A DNA stretch of 64,000 nt from contig OX439036.1 of NCBI GenBank assembly GCA_949317995.1, positions 110,401,669 to 110,465,668 on the forward strand. The letters are read 5' to 3'. Source of the DNA: Acholoe squamosa. Taxonomy: Eukaryota > Annelida > Polychaeta > Phyllodocida > Polynoidae. The stretch's first letter is position 1. Every line of letters starts with the position of its first letter. Positions 43,150 to 55,024 of this stretch are shown here, in pieces. Under the pieces are notes generated by a model, which was not told where the DNA came from, did no database searches, and saw only the letters and a list, made by a program, of their open reading frames with translations. The position numbers were made by a program, and so were the translations under genes.

Positions 43150-44202
43150 CCTTAATCTCCCGCGTAGAAGGCGCAGCTCGCGTAGAAGGCGCCCCCCCAA
43201 CTCAGAGAATGGCTTTTCACGTAGAAGGCGCACGTACCTCTTCTGGATCGATTCCTGGAAAAACCCGCGTATAAGGCGCCCCCCCAACTCACAGGGTGGC
43301 TGTTTCGCGTAGAAGGCGCCCCCCTCCCCCCCCCCCCACCCTCACTATTGTACACCTCCCGGTCTGCCGCGGTGCTGGGTCTATGAGTTCAAGCTGTCAT
43401 CGGCACACAGTCGGCTTGAACCCGCCAAGCGCCCGTCAACACCTCCCGGTCTGCTGCGGTGCTGGCGCTATGAGTTCAAGCTGTCACCGGCACACGGTCG
43501 GCGTCAAACCCGCCAAGCGCCCGTCGACACCTCCCGGTCTGCCGCGGTGCTGGCTATATGAGTTCAAGCTGTCATCGGCGTATGGTGGGCCTTATCCCCG
43601 GCGAGCGCGTCGACACCTCCCGGTCTGCCGCGGCGCTAGCGCTATGAGTCGATGCTGTCATCGGCCCACGTGTTCCCTACACCCCGGCAAGCCACACCGC
43701 ATTGTCAACCTGTTGAGTCTATGCTGTCACCGGCACACGGTCGGCGTCAAACCCGCCGAGCGCCCGTCGACACCTCCCGGTCTGCCGCGGTGCTGGCTAT
43801 ATGAGTTCAAGCTGTCATCGGCGTATGGTGGGCCTTATCCCCGCCGAGCGCGTCGACACCTCCCGGTCTGCCGCGGCGCTAGCGCTATGAGTCGATGCTG
43901 TCATCGGCCCACATGTTCCCTACACCCCGGCAAGCCACACCGCATTGTCAACCTGTTGAGTCTATGCTGTCATCGGCACACGGTCGGTTTAAAAAAGCGG
44001 CGAGCAAATCTACAGCGACCGCTCTGCCGCGGTGCTGGCTATATGAGTTCAAGCTGTCATCAGCGCATTTTCCCAAATGAGATGTTGGAAAAACCCGCGT
44101 ATAAGGCGCACCCCCAACTCAAGGCAATTACCCTCCCGCGTATAAGACCCAGTCACGATCTGATTCGCGTATAAGACGCGCCTTCTACGCGGGAGATTAC
44201 GG
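43150..44202 (+). mobile_element. Long CCGTAA-family element with GC-rich internal modules, copy 1
   Basis: Left CTTAATCTCCCGCGTAGAAG, right GCGGGAGATTACGG, TA on both sides (43148-43149, 44203-44204). The middle repeats TGAGTTCAAGCTGTCATCGG and CACCTCCCGGTCTGCCGCGG in roughly 90-bp modules. An open frame of 292 codons through it is a by-product of the repeat. A copy in inverted orientation lies at 60949-61913. Confidence 0.8.
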
Positions 44203-44204
44203 TA

Positions 44205-45200
44205 CGGGTAGTAAGGGTCTACTTTGAGCAAAATGTCCCTAGCAAGGTTTAACATTCAGCAAAATACCCTGATTAACGTTGAAATTTCAGAAATGTTCAT
44301 GTATATTTTCTCAGTTCTCATGAAAATAGCATGAACAAATTTCAAATTTTCTCCAAATAAGGTCGATTTAAGATATTTTGAGCAAAATCTAAGGTTGTCA
44401 TGTCAAAAATTCCCTAGCAAGAGTAGAGTTCTGACGAAAAACCCTGTGAACGAGTGCAATAGCAAGGGTAAATGTAGTTTGCGGGTTCAGCCACACATCC
44501 GTATCAAAAACAATTGAAGTGCCCCCCCTCCCCTGGCCCATAAGCTGATAATAAGCTGACAGTGTTTGGCATGTTTCTCTGTTCATTTGTTGATCAGTGC
44601 TAGTTCATATTATCTTTAATTGCCAATTCACCCCCACTATATGTCCCTTTGAACCATTTCAATTAATTTTGTTTTTTGGCTATTCCATGGTAGCAGATCC
44701 TTATTGGGGTGACCCCTGCTCAAGCTGGTACCAAGCTGATAAGGGCTGATAACAGCCAGGGTGATGGGTATCGGTACAAGGAGTTTTGTAATGCACCCTA
44801 AAAAGTCTGCACCGAATGAAGGGAATTTTCTGATTGGTCAATAATGTATCCGGCTAGGTCAGAATAGGCCTACACTATTCATTAAACTTGGTGGGGGGGG
44901 GGGGGGTAGCTCTCTGCATGATGTCATGCTGAGGGGGGGGGGTCAAGTGTTGTATGACGAAACATGACAAGGGGGGGAGGGGGGTCAAAAATGGTCCAAA
45001 AATGCATGACGTCATTTGTACACAGCCCCCCACGATCCTCGGACACCGAGTAAAACTAATAGAACCCTGTGTTAAATCATCGTACTCACAAAATGAAGTT
45101 TCTTGAGAGAATTCCATGCTCTTTTGGGTTGTTCTCTGCCGATTGTTGGCAGCCTGCACATTTTGGTTGTGACCTATTTTGTGACGATATTTTGACCTAT
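44205..45200. other. Intergenic, G-rich repeat at 44885-45030
   Basis: Contains GTCCCTAGCAAGG words also found before 43150, so the element above inserted in an older repeat. GGGGG tracts with GCATGACGTCATTTGTACAC occur near 45005. No gene is seen. Confidence 0.5.
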
Positions 45201-45299
45201 TTATCATTTAGGTCATTTTTTTCAGAAAGGCGTTTTAATTGGCTGTAGGCATCGCAGGTGAACCAATGACGGACGCGGTCTCACGTGCACTGGCTCTTT

Positions 45300-45436
45300 C
45301 AAACTGCATCGCTTGACAATTTTTTCCGCGTAGGATCGTTTAACCGAGTGTCGCAGTGAGAGTTCCACAATATGGCCGACGATGAAAAAGTCAACTGATC
45401 GCAATAATCATGAAAACTTGGCCAAAAGAACGGCAG
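45300..45436 (+). other. TOPORS: Probable TOPORS 5' non-coding exon
   Basis: A strong donor CGGCAG|GTATGT lies at 45436/45437. The matching acceptor is TACTTTCAG|TTCTGCC (exon 2 from 48239), 19 nt before the TOPORS start codon. CpG-containing sequence and ACAATATGGCCG precede it. It has a short upstream frame of 8 codons (ATG 45372, stop 45396-45398). The left boundary is a guess. Vertebrate TOPORS also has its coding region in a final exon. Confidence 0.45.
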
Positions 45437-48238
45437 GTATGTACTTACACTTTTATTTTGTAGTCAATAACTTCATGAAACTATAGTCTCTTTGAATCAG
45501 TAACAATTTTATCAGTTGTACCCAAATTCGGGGAGAAAATCAGTGACCAAAATCAACTCGTGAAACCACTCCTTGACTGGCTTGACGCCTTGTCCCCTTG
45601 AGTAGCGAAGTCAGCCGAAAATCCGGACCTCAACAGAATTACGGAAATTGTGCAGCAAATGAAATGGCATAAAATTTACAATCCATAGGTTTTTTAATGG
45701 AGTTGATACTCCTTTTAGAAGTATTTCTATGCCACTTTATATATTGGAGATATGAAAATCTTTCTGTCATTTCTCAACCCCACATTTTCATCAAAATATC
45801 CAGATAAGAGTTAAGACCGACCATTAAACATACACTGCATGTGGGGTAATTGGACATCACTGTACATAATAACTCATAGATTCTGATTGGAAAGGTCTAT
45901 CTTCTAACCAAAAACACCACCTTAAAGCTGGGAAATAGGAGATTAAGATATCTAAGTGACAATTTATTACTAGAGGTGTAAATTGTATAAATATCAAGCT
46001 GAAATCAGAAACCTAAAAAAAAAATTCAGTAATTTTTTGATATTATGCATTCAGTTGATTCAAAATCGCAGAAAATCGCAGCCCTATTGCTGTATAAACT
46101 GACCATATTCTGACTAAAAAGAGGTTGAAGAATAACCCTGTTGGTTCTGTTAGCTTCTGTAACAAATATTTATGTAGGAAAATTGGTCCAAAGTTGTAGA
46201 AGTTTGCAAGACCGCCCTGCTCTTAATAATCAGTTGATATCATCCAAAATCCCCTCAAAATGTAGGTCTAAATATTGGCCACAAGGTCATTACATTGTAT
46301 CATGTCTAGCTATGTCTAGAAAGGACAATAACTATGTATTTCTGCAATAAGTGCATGTCTATTCTAGTCACCCTTACAGTGTGGTCTGACAGAATTTACA
46401 AAACCATCCAATTGTTTCCCATTATGATGAGACAAAACTTATGTGAGAGAAGGAAAATACTATACCAGTGAGATAGAGATAGGTTTCCTCTTCAATTTGA
46501 TACTAATTTGAAGTAATTCTGCCCAGTAGAACCCTCAGAATCAGTGTTTTACCAACACCTGTTCAGCACTGTGACAGACAGGGATGTAAGTCTTCAGGAT
46601 TTATCAGGATTTCCTGATTTCTGAAAATTTTGAATGCCATGTACTTTCCTTATACGAGTGGTAAGGAGGGCTGTTTGGAAAAAATAGAAGGCTTTTATAT
46701 CAAGTAAATGTATGGCTTCCTGATTTTTGCCTATGCCTGACTTACATCCCTGGACAGATAGGGAGAGCGGGCGGCCAGATTTGGCTGAGTTCGCTACCTT
46801 GAGTCTGCTGTAGTTGAGACTTGAGTGACCTAACCCTTGACAAGGCCTTGTCGATTTTAAGAAGTGGCTTCGTCCCCTTGTCGATTATAAAAAGGGGGTT
46901 TGTCACCCAACCCCATGTCCCTTTTCGATTTGAAGAAATAGCCTTGTCCCCTTGTCGATTTTACCTTGTCCGGCGGGCGCTGACTCTTACCTAACGGGAG
47001 AGTCAGGCTTCCTGCAAGGGGGCTAATTTGTCAGGTGGCTGGAATTGTAGGACATAATTTTTTTATGTCAATTTCCTCTTAAGGATGGCTTCCTAAGACA
47101 TGTTTGTTGCCATTTTGTGAGAAACCTTTCATACGGGGGCCCAGATTATTTGGTTCTTGCAAATCTGTTAGCCTTCACATCAAGTTTAGCTGCCACGGTC
47201 GGCCATGATGGAAGTGGTTTCAGGTCTCACAACAGAGGTGTTATTCATGAAATAATGTTATCCATGAGAATCTGCTTGGTGAGTGGAGATTGACTTTCTG
47301 TCTGGCAGAAAATGCACCTGCTGATAGCTACCTGTTGCAGCCCACACAGCATGTGCCAAACCTTGGAAAAAGGTGCGATCTAAAGGTTTCCAACAAAAGA
47401 CGCTCTTCCCACTCACAGACAGCAAAACTAAGGTGGTACTCTTGTCAATATTATAAGCTGATTGTTGGGGATTTGTTTCTGTCAAATGTTATTCTTAGAA
47501 ACTTGCTGTTTCTAGAGCACCTGCAAGTTTTAGCTAGGGCAGTCCCAGCGACTCAGTCCTTAACTGAGTCGCGCACAGTGACTAATTTTACCTGTCTGGG
47601 GCCTTAGGCTATTATAAATATTATAGGCTAGATCCAACTTCTAGTTCAACTTCAAGATTGTTTCGAACAAACATGTACATATCATGGCTGCCACTTCTCA
47701 AAAATATCCCAAATAAATGCCCCCCCCCCTCTCCAATCCATATTCCACGGTCCCAAATTATGGATGATATGGCATGCACATTCAACACAGATGGCGTTTT
47801 TTAAGCGGTCACAACCTCATTTCTTGCATACGAGGGAATTTAGTTTGGGGATTCTGTATTGTGACACCTCATCACATGGGGGAAATGCAATCATCATAGC
47901 GCCTCCCGTACCGCTTCGCGGGACTGCCGCTACGCGGCGTGGGGAGGCGCTAAAAAAAAATGTAATAAAGAGACATGTAGTGATCATTACCGGGGTATTC
48001 AGCCATATAGGACTAGCATAACAATTTAAAAAAAAATAACACTGACGCTACCTGTCGTTGCAATCACCAGGGAAGTTTGAAAGCACAATTCCCATGCTCA
48101 CTGAACATGTTGGTATGGTAAGGGTCGTCTGTGTGCAATTAATATGCTCTGGTTGTTTTTGATGAGATATAGCTGACTAGACCTTAACCATTAGTGGATT
48201 TGAGTTATCTAATTAGATTTTATTTTCATTACTTTCAG
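45437..48238 (+). other. Putative TOPORS intron 1
   Basis: No coding exon is seen. It holds a MITE (46579-46752), CCTTGTCGATTT-containing imperfect repeats at 46840-46975 and a GC-rich hairpin at about 47897-47955 (AGCGCCTCCCGTACCGC paired with GGCGTGGGGAGGCGCT). Confidence 0.45.
46579..46752. mobile_element. MITE with CAGGGATG termini, 6-bp target duplication
   Basis: Left CAGGGATGTAAGTCTTCAGG, right GCCTGACTTACATCCCTG, with GACAGA on both sides. The interior has TCAGGATTTCCTGATTTCTG. Confidence 0.75.
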
Positions 48239-48257
48239 TTCTGCCAGGTTCTTCAAG

Positions 48258-49641
48258 ATGAGTGAGAAATCTGCACGAAAAGGACGACGTAAATCAGAAA
48301 CTCGCACCCGGTCACAGAAAAAGTCAGCCGAAGCTCAATCTCCCGATATTGAAAGTCCTCGTGGGGAAAGCCAGACTGCAGATTCTCCTACTGCACGGCC
48401 TAAATCTCCAGAAGCGAACTGTTCTATCTGTCTTGGTGAACTTCAAAACAAGTCATTCACGGATACCTGTTTTCATACGTTCTGCTTCACTTGTTTGCTG
48501 GAATGGTCAAAGGTCAAAGCAGTTTGTCCATTATGTAAACAGACATTCAACAGTATCATCCACAATGTTCGCTCAATTCAAGATTACGACCAATATGAAT
48601 TACGCCATGCCCAAAACGCTGCTGCAGAAGAAAATTCACGCAGTTTCCATTACCGGACAACTCTAACTCAAGACCGTTGGTTGTCTAGACAGCAGCGGGA
48701 CCAGGCTCGTCAGTTACGTCTCCTCGAACGACCAAGTACTTTAACAACTAGATCTCATTGGCAGCGTATTAGACAGACTTCTACTTCAGATTTCCGGCGC
48801 CGTGTGTACGCTGAGGGTCTTAGAGTACAGGACATTGTACAGGAGGCAGGTAGACCCAGGCGGGAACGGAACATTACCCCCGAGTTCTTCCAGCGAAACC
48901 CAGCGTGCACCCATCGCCTAGTCCCCTGGTTAAACCGAGAACTGAACGTACTCCTCCACAACCACGAGGACCATGTGACGTTTCTTCTCGAGCTGATCCT
49001 CGACTTGATCAAAAGCTACGAAATCGGTGGCGAAGTCTTCAGAACCCACCTGGACTCGATTCTGGGTCATAGAACTGATCACTTTGTTCATGAGTTCATC
49101 CACTTTGCACGGTCTCCCTATGATATGTGCAGATATGATTCGACTGCAGTGTATCATGTGAACCCGCGAGAAGTAGATCCCCTCTCTGTACTAACCATAG
49201 ACTCTGACAGCGACTCTGACGATAACAATAACGACGATGAACCAGATATTGTCATATTATCACCCACAGATACCTCTGTGAACACTCGTGACCACAGCTA
49301 CTTTTCACGAGTCTCAAACCCAGAACCCCCAGCTGAACGAAGAGGGTATTTCAGTGACATAACTGCACCAACACCAACGCCAGGTCTCATTGAGCGAGTT
49401 CGTAATTTCTTGGCGAGTGCAGATACAGCTGACACGGCACATTCCGGTTGGGAGTCACCAATACCAGGACCGTCATCACTCTACTGGTCTCCTCCCCACC
49501 CAGGCAGCCCCACCATGAACAACACCAGTGTGATTGACCAGAACGGAACGGACACCACGCCGGAGAGCATCCAAGTCATGACAGACATGGAGAGCATATC
49601 CGAGATACCTCAAGAACAGCCGCAACAGCAGCAGCAACCAC

Positions 49642-49686
<45 letters not shown>

Positions 49687-51359
49687 CCGGGCCATCAAAC
49701 CCTGGGGACTTTGATTCAGATTCTGATGACTGCCTTGTGACTGGTTTTGAGAAGCCATTCGAAGAGAGGTCACCCCAGATCCTGTCTTCTGAAGACGATT
49801 TAGAAACTTTAATGGCAAAGTCAAGAGGCAAACGGGCAAAGAAAGAATCAGATAGGCGGAGGAAAAAGGATCGTAGAAGCAGGACTCCTCTGCAGTATCG
49901 GGTCGAGTCTAAATCCAAAAGCAAATCTCCCCCTCCAGCAAGAAGGAGAAGGTCTACGTCTAGAACACATCAGGGATCAAGACCACGGCAAAGGTCAAGG
50001 TCTAGAGATAAGTCAAGACGGTCCCGTTCACGCTCAAGGCCACGTAACAGTAATAACAGAGACAGGCGGAGACGCTCAAGGTCAGCGGACCGTCGCTCAC
50101 AGCGCTCTCGGTCACGTGACAGGTCTGACCGTCGCAGGCGCTCAAGGAGCCGGAGTAGGGGAAGTGAACGTTCTCGGAGAAATAATCGCCAATCAAGATC
50201 AAGATCACCGCTTACTAGAAGGAGGTCAACATCGCGCAGCAGGGGAGACTCTAATGTTAGGAGAGACCGACGAAGGTCACGAAGTAGAGATAAACGTAGA
50301 GACAGGAGAGATAATGATAGGGAATGGAGAAGGCCGAGAAGCGAAAGTATAGAAAGAGTTGTAAGGCGCTTAAATAATGCACAGAGAGGTGGCCTGGATA
50401 GCAGGGGAGATCGTTCCAGGGACAGACGATCAAGGTCTCGCAATAGGAGGTCTCGTTCACGAGATAGAGGGTCGCAAGCACGACGATCCAGAGATAGGAG
50501 ATCTCGCTCACGTGGTCGAAGATCCCGTTCACGAGGTCGTCGGTCACGTTCTAAAGACGGGAGATCGAACAGTAAAAAGAGTACTTCAGAACCTAAGAGG
50601 AATGAAAATGGTGAGATCAAGATGCCAGAAGTTAAAATCAAACTGGAGCCAGCTTCGTGGACAATAGAAAGTCCAGAAAGGGTAGGTCCGGTATCTAGGA
50701 AAAGACGGGCCACCGGTAATGATACACTTGTTTCTGTTGATAGCAGTAGCCGTGACGCTTCTATTGTCGAACTACACTCGATCTCACACAGTAGCCCACA
50801 GTCAGTAAGAACTGACGAGGGGTCCAATACTGCACTGAGTAATGGTCCAAACACTTCTAACACTAAATCACTCAGTCAGTCAGGGGAACAGTCCTCTTCT
50901 AATACTACAAATGACAATAACCAATGCTATACCACTACTTCCCATCAAAATCACCACTCTTCTTCCAATGGGGAAAACCGTAAAAATTTGAGTGACGGAA
51001 AAAATAAACAGTCTTCATCAAGTGCTTCTAAAAGCAAGCACTCTTCAAAAACTCATCAGTCGCAATCAAGGGCATCTGGTGAAACCTCGAATCCTAGCCA
51101 GTCGGCTTCCGAAAGCGAGTCTAAAAGTAGAAACTCTTCAAAAACTACTCAGTCACAATCAAGTGCGACTGAAGAGGCATCGAATCCTAGCCAGTCAGGT
51201 TCCGCGATTGACATTTCCCTGAACTGTACAGACAAAAATGTGGACCTCAAAGAACTTGAAAAGCAGATGCGGGAGAAATTGACAAATCGATTAAAAGGTG
51301 GCTCTGATAGTAGCCAACAAGATGAACGTGATATGGAGACCATTGCTAAACTTTTCTAA
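48258..51359 (+). CDS. TOPORS: TOPORS-like RING E3 ubiquitin/SUMO ligase
   Basis: Seen: one exon of 1033 codons, ATG at 48258 and TAA at 51357-51359. A C3HC4 RING lies at residues 55-93 (C55, C58, C71, H73, C76, C79, C90, C93), with CPLCKQTFNSI close to the TOPORS consensus. A conserved globular segment follows (about 150-290). A polyglutamine tract is at about 450-476. The acidic SUMO-interaction-like block DSDSDDCLVTGFEKPFEERS follows at about 480-500. A long Arg/Ser-rich region spans about 525-775, with a possible sumoylation site IKLE (about 794-797) and a Ser/Asn/Gln-rich tail. Known: TOPORS (topoisomerase I-binding) is a nuclear ligase that modifies p53 and topoisomerase I with ubiquitin or SUMO and sits in nuclear speckles. 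The length and domain order match the vertebrate protein (about 1045). The single coding exon also agrees. Confidence 0.94.
49612..49686 (+). repeat. CAG/polyglutamine tract in TOPORS
   Basis: Nearly pure CAG run at 49645-49683, preceded by mixed CAG/CAA/CGG codons. Translated as glutamine between two disordered segments. It is likely polymorphic in length. Confidence 0.93.
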
Positions 51360-51571
51360 ACTTGAAAACGTGGCATTTGTTTATAACCCTTTAAGGGTCA
51401 GTGCTTTAATATACGCCTGGGTGAATAGATAGTGCAAGAGTGTACCACTAGATGGTTATAGTACTTCCGGCGCAATGACTCGGGCACAATACCCCCCCCC
51501 CCCCACACTCACTGTACACCTCTGTCTGTTTTCTTCCTTCCACTAGGTACTCTATCAAATACACACACTAC

Positions 51572-51577
51572 AATAAA
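51572..51577 (+). terminator. Candidate TOPORS polyadenylation signal
   Basis: AATAAA about 213 nt after the TOPORS stop codon. A C-run at 51490-51505 precedes it. No other signal is closer. Confidence 0.4.
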
Positions 51578-52008
51578 CATGGAATATTAAAAACACCTCA
51601 ACCATAGGGCCACCTTATCTGTAATGTATGGTAAAAGAATAATTAGCAACAGCCTCAGGTGTGATGTAGGTTGGCCCATTGTAATACAGGTAAATGGCAC
51701 TGATTATGCATGTATAAAAATGGTCTATTGGCCACACTAGAAATAGAACAAAAGTGAGTGGTAATGCATCTGAAGTAATACAGGTGAGTGAGACTAGATG
51801 CTTGATGTTTGATATATCAAAGGGTAACAATGCCAAATCCCTTCACACCTACTACCCATGAGGCACTAGGCCTAGGCACTACCCTCACCAGGGAAAGCTG
51901 TGAAAACTGCCCGAGCTACATGCCATTGGTCGTGGTGGATGTACTATAAGCCCCTTGTGGCAAAGGTGAGAACCATATGTTCATCCAGGCGTATACTATG
52001 ACCTTTAA

Positions 52009-52232
52009 CCTTTAAATGCCGATATTTCATTCATGCATCATGCCGACCCTACGGGGCTGAAACTCCTCCGTAGGGTCGGCATGATGCTCCAATGAAGTGC
52101 TGGCGAGCAGTCTTGCCAGCACTTCATTGGTGCATCATGACGACCAATGGACATGATGCACTCAATGATGCACCATGATGCTTTCATAAGTGCATCAAGA
52201 CGACAAATGAACACGAGCCTGAAGAACCTTTA
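52009..52232. mobile_element. TTAA-type piggyBac-like MITE, degenerate
   Basis: TTAA at 52005-52008. Hairpin with CATGCCGACCCTACGGGGCT against CCGTAGGGTCGGCATGATGC, plus the GCCAGCACTTCATTGG stem. The right end CCTTTAAAAC is imperfect. Confidence 0.65.
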
Positions 52233-52927
52233 AAACCAGTTACTATAAATCCTCGAACTAACAGTGTCCCTTACTTGTATAAGGCGCATCCAGAATTTTG
52301 AGACTATAAGGTGCACTTTAGCTTTAATGCGAGGAATTATGGTAACTTGAGGTTATCAGATATTGTTAAGTACTAGAACGGATGAGGACGCATACTTCTG
52401 AAAGAGTTGACAATGAAGTTTGTCATTCTCCGCTATTTTTGTATTTGTCACGCTACCCCTTTTGTCAAATCAGGTATTAGGGGGTAGACAGAAGCGTAAA
52501 ACATGAATTCGTGCATATTCATCTTTAGTGATTTGGGTCTAATTCCCATAATGTGAAAACAGTAATGCTTTGCAGGAAGATCACCAGTACATACTAGAAG
52601 TGTATATCCAAGGCCTGCACTGTTATATGCTTTATGGATTGGGGGATTGCTATGAGATATTGTGAGTAAACCATTTGGTGAGAAAGAATTTGTGGATGTT
52701 AAATGAAAGTGAATAGTAAATTACATTGTAAAAAAGAAATAAAAAATTGATCAAGTGTTACTTGCTTGTAAATTATGTTTATATAGTGACTTTTATATGG
52801 ACTAAATCAGGCTTTTACACAGACCAGGCGTCGACAATTTAGATTAGACCCAGTGTGTCCACTGGGCACAATGACAAGTTGACGTGTCCAGCAGGTACAT
52901 GTGTCCAGCCCTATGAGTCAATGTATA

Positions 52928-53119
52928 CCGTAATGGCCCGATTAAGCGTCAGGGTCTCCAATAAGCGCCGGTCTTCAATAAGCGCCGGGGAACAGGGTCA
53001 TTGAAATCATTCTTAACCACTAAAAACAGTATTCAAATAAGTGCCTGTCTCGTATAAGCGCCAGGGGTACAGTGGGATTGAAATCAATGAGCGCCCGGGC
53101 GCTTATACAGACCATTACA
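52928..53119. mobile_element. Degenerate CCGTAATGG-type MITE
   Basis: TA then CCGTAATGGCCCGATTAAGC, with AATAAGCGCCGG words, and GCGCCCGGGCGCTTATACAG before a damaged right end (CCATTACA). Related AATAAGCGCC pieces flank the BEL insertion (28710-28740, 37091-37130). Confidence 0.55.
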
Positions 53120-53261
53120 CAGAGATGAAAGTCTTCAGGGATTTCCCTGATTTCAGGGATTTTGAAGTCCCAAGGCCTTATACATTCATATAAAAACCCA
53201 GGTTTTGAGGCCGATATTGCGCCATTTCAGAGATTTTCGTGCTCTGTGACTTTCATCCCTG
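53120..53261. mobile_element. MITE with CAGGGATGAAAG-type termini
   Basis: Left CAGAGATGAAAGTCTTCAGG, right GTGACTTTCATCCCTG. Flanks ATTACA and ATGACA form a 6-bp duplication with one mismatch. The interior CAGGGATTTCCCTGATTTCA matches the 46579 copy in style. Confidence 0.65.
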
Positions 53262-54058
53262 ATGACAGTATGGATGGCTTGGTAGCTGTGTCCACTGGAC
53301 AACTTGAAAAAAAAAAAAAGTTGTCCAGAAATGTTTTTGTGCCTGGGTACTGGACACAGCGATTAGTTGAGCCCTGACCTGGGTGAAATATATTGCACAG
53401 CCCTTTTTGGAACAAACAAGTGTCTGTTCCATAGCAGTCGTGATGGGAGGTCATTGCACACCAAATCGGTCAGTCCCAACTACCCTTGAGTCGACCATTG
53501 CCATTGTAGCATTAAATGGCAATAAATGGCACTGACTAACTGCTGATAAATGGTCGATTTATGGCATTTTACCCAGCCTGTGCTGTGTATTGCCTACACA
53601 CAATGCCCTCAACAATAAGCTCTAAGTATACAGAAAGCTGTCAAAGCCTGTGTGCAGTCGTTTCCTTGCCCCATTGGTCATAGTTCCCCTTGTTTGTACC
53701 CCCCACCCCCGCCCCACACCTCCCAATCCCAATAGGTGTATGTTAGTACACATGGCTCACCCCCCCCCCCACACACACACACCCAGACAGACAAGGACAC
53801 TGATGATTCCCTCTTTCCAAGTCCCCAGTTAATTTTCGAGTCCCCAGTTGATGGGAGATGTTGGCCAAGTCCCCGGTTAATTCTCAGGTCCCTAGTTGAA
53901 GGGTGATTTTCTAAGTCCCCAGTTCCTGGCAACATCAGGAACCCCATGAGAAAGTAGCTTTGATTCCCTTGGAAACGCACGTAAGATCAAGTCGATCGGA
54001 CCAGCGGTTGCTGAGATATCGGATTTTGAATATTTCAGCAGGCAAATTTTAGGAAGTA

Positions 54059-54297
54059 CCGTAATCTCCCGCGTATAAGGCGCAGCCCGCATATAAGGCG
54101 CACCCCCAACTAAGGGAGGCCTGTCCCACGTATAAGGCGCACCCCTAAGAGCAGATTTTTGTTAATGTACTGTTCTATGGTAAAAATACCCCCCTATAAG
54201 GCGCACCCCAAACTCAAGGCAATTTTCCTCCCACGTATAAGACCCAGCAGCCTTTTGTTTGGCGTATAAGACGCGCCTTATACGCGGGAGATTACGG
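54059..54297. mobile_element. MITE, CCGTAA family, TA target duplication
   Basis: Left CCGTAATCTCCCGCGTATAA, right TACGCGGGAGATTACGG, TA at 54057-54058 and 54298-54299. This is the cleanest copy of the family in the window. Confidence 0.92.
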
Positions 54298-55024
54298 TAT
54301 AGTAAAAGAGTCCCTATTCAAAATGTCAGACTATGGCTTCACTATTGGGGGTGGAGAATGGATAATGGCTGAGTGGGCATTAGCTCTTACACATACATGA
54401 TGCATGCTTCATCTGCTCATTATAGGGCCATTTGGAAAAAAGTGCCTCCGCTGCATGATGAGGCTCGTAAAAGCATTGTTTTTGCTGTAACTCTTGAACT
54501 GCTGCACTTAGAGACCCGGGAGTGGGTGCAAATTGAAGCTTACTACAAGGGCTATTGGCCGGGGCACATGTTGACCTACACACACATGGTCACACACCGA
54601 CGCACACACACAAACCTCCCAATAACCTTGTAAAAGGGTTGGGTATTGGTGGCACACAGCTGCCTCAGATCACCAGGGATCTTTTTACTATAATCGAGGC
54701 GTTCGGGCAGCGGTTTTCGATCAATATGCAGTGCATGCTGGGACGGGGTGACCTCGAACGCTAACTACACTACCTTAGCTTGTTCCCTCCACCCCCTTCC
54801 CACCCAGCCAGGTCTGGCTAGGTACCAGTCACTAACTATGCTTGGGAGTGTAGTAAGTTGACTCAGGGATCAACATTGACCCACATGGGCAGGACCAATA
54901 GGGGGTGGCCTTACGAACCAGCATTGATCCCTCGGCCATTCCCCGAACGCCTCGCATAAGACATCGTTACATACCCCCACACACGGCTTTGTCATGCCTT
55001 GGCTTTGGCGCCTACAGCAATGCC

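Larger units (their letters stand above)
51600..55000. other. Intergenic between TOPORS and the YIPF1/2 gene, repeats only
   Basis: No coding exon is recognised. MITEs lie at 52009, 52928, 53120 and 54059 (listed separately). A short imperfect tandem repeat with AAGTCCCCAGTTAATT words lies at 53818-53925. Confidence 0.5.

Noticed and set aside
43296..44174. 292-codon open frame rich in Arg, Pro, Cys and His
   Set aside because: It lies wholly within the repeated modules of a MITE-like element and repeats with their period; no recognisable domain.
49970..50863. 297-codon Leu/Arg-rich frame antisense to TOPORS
   Set aside because: It is the complement of the Arg/Ser codon-biased region of the real TOPORS exon.
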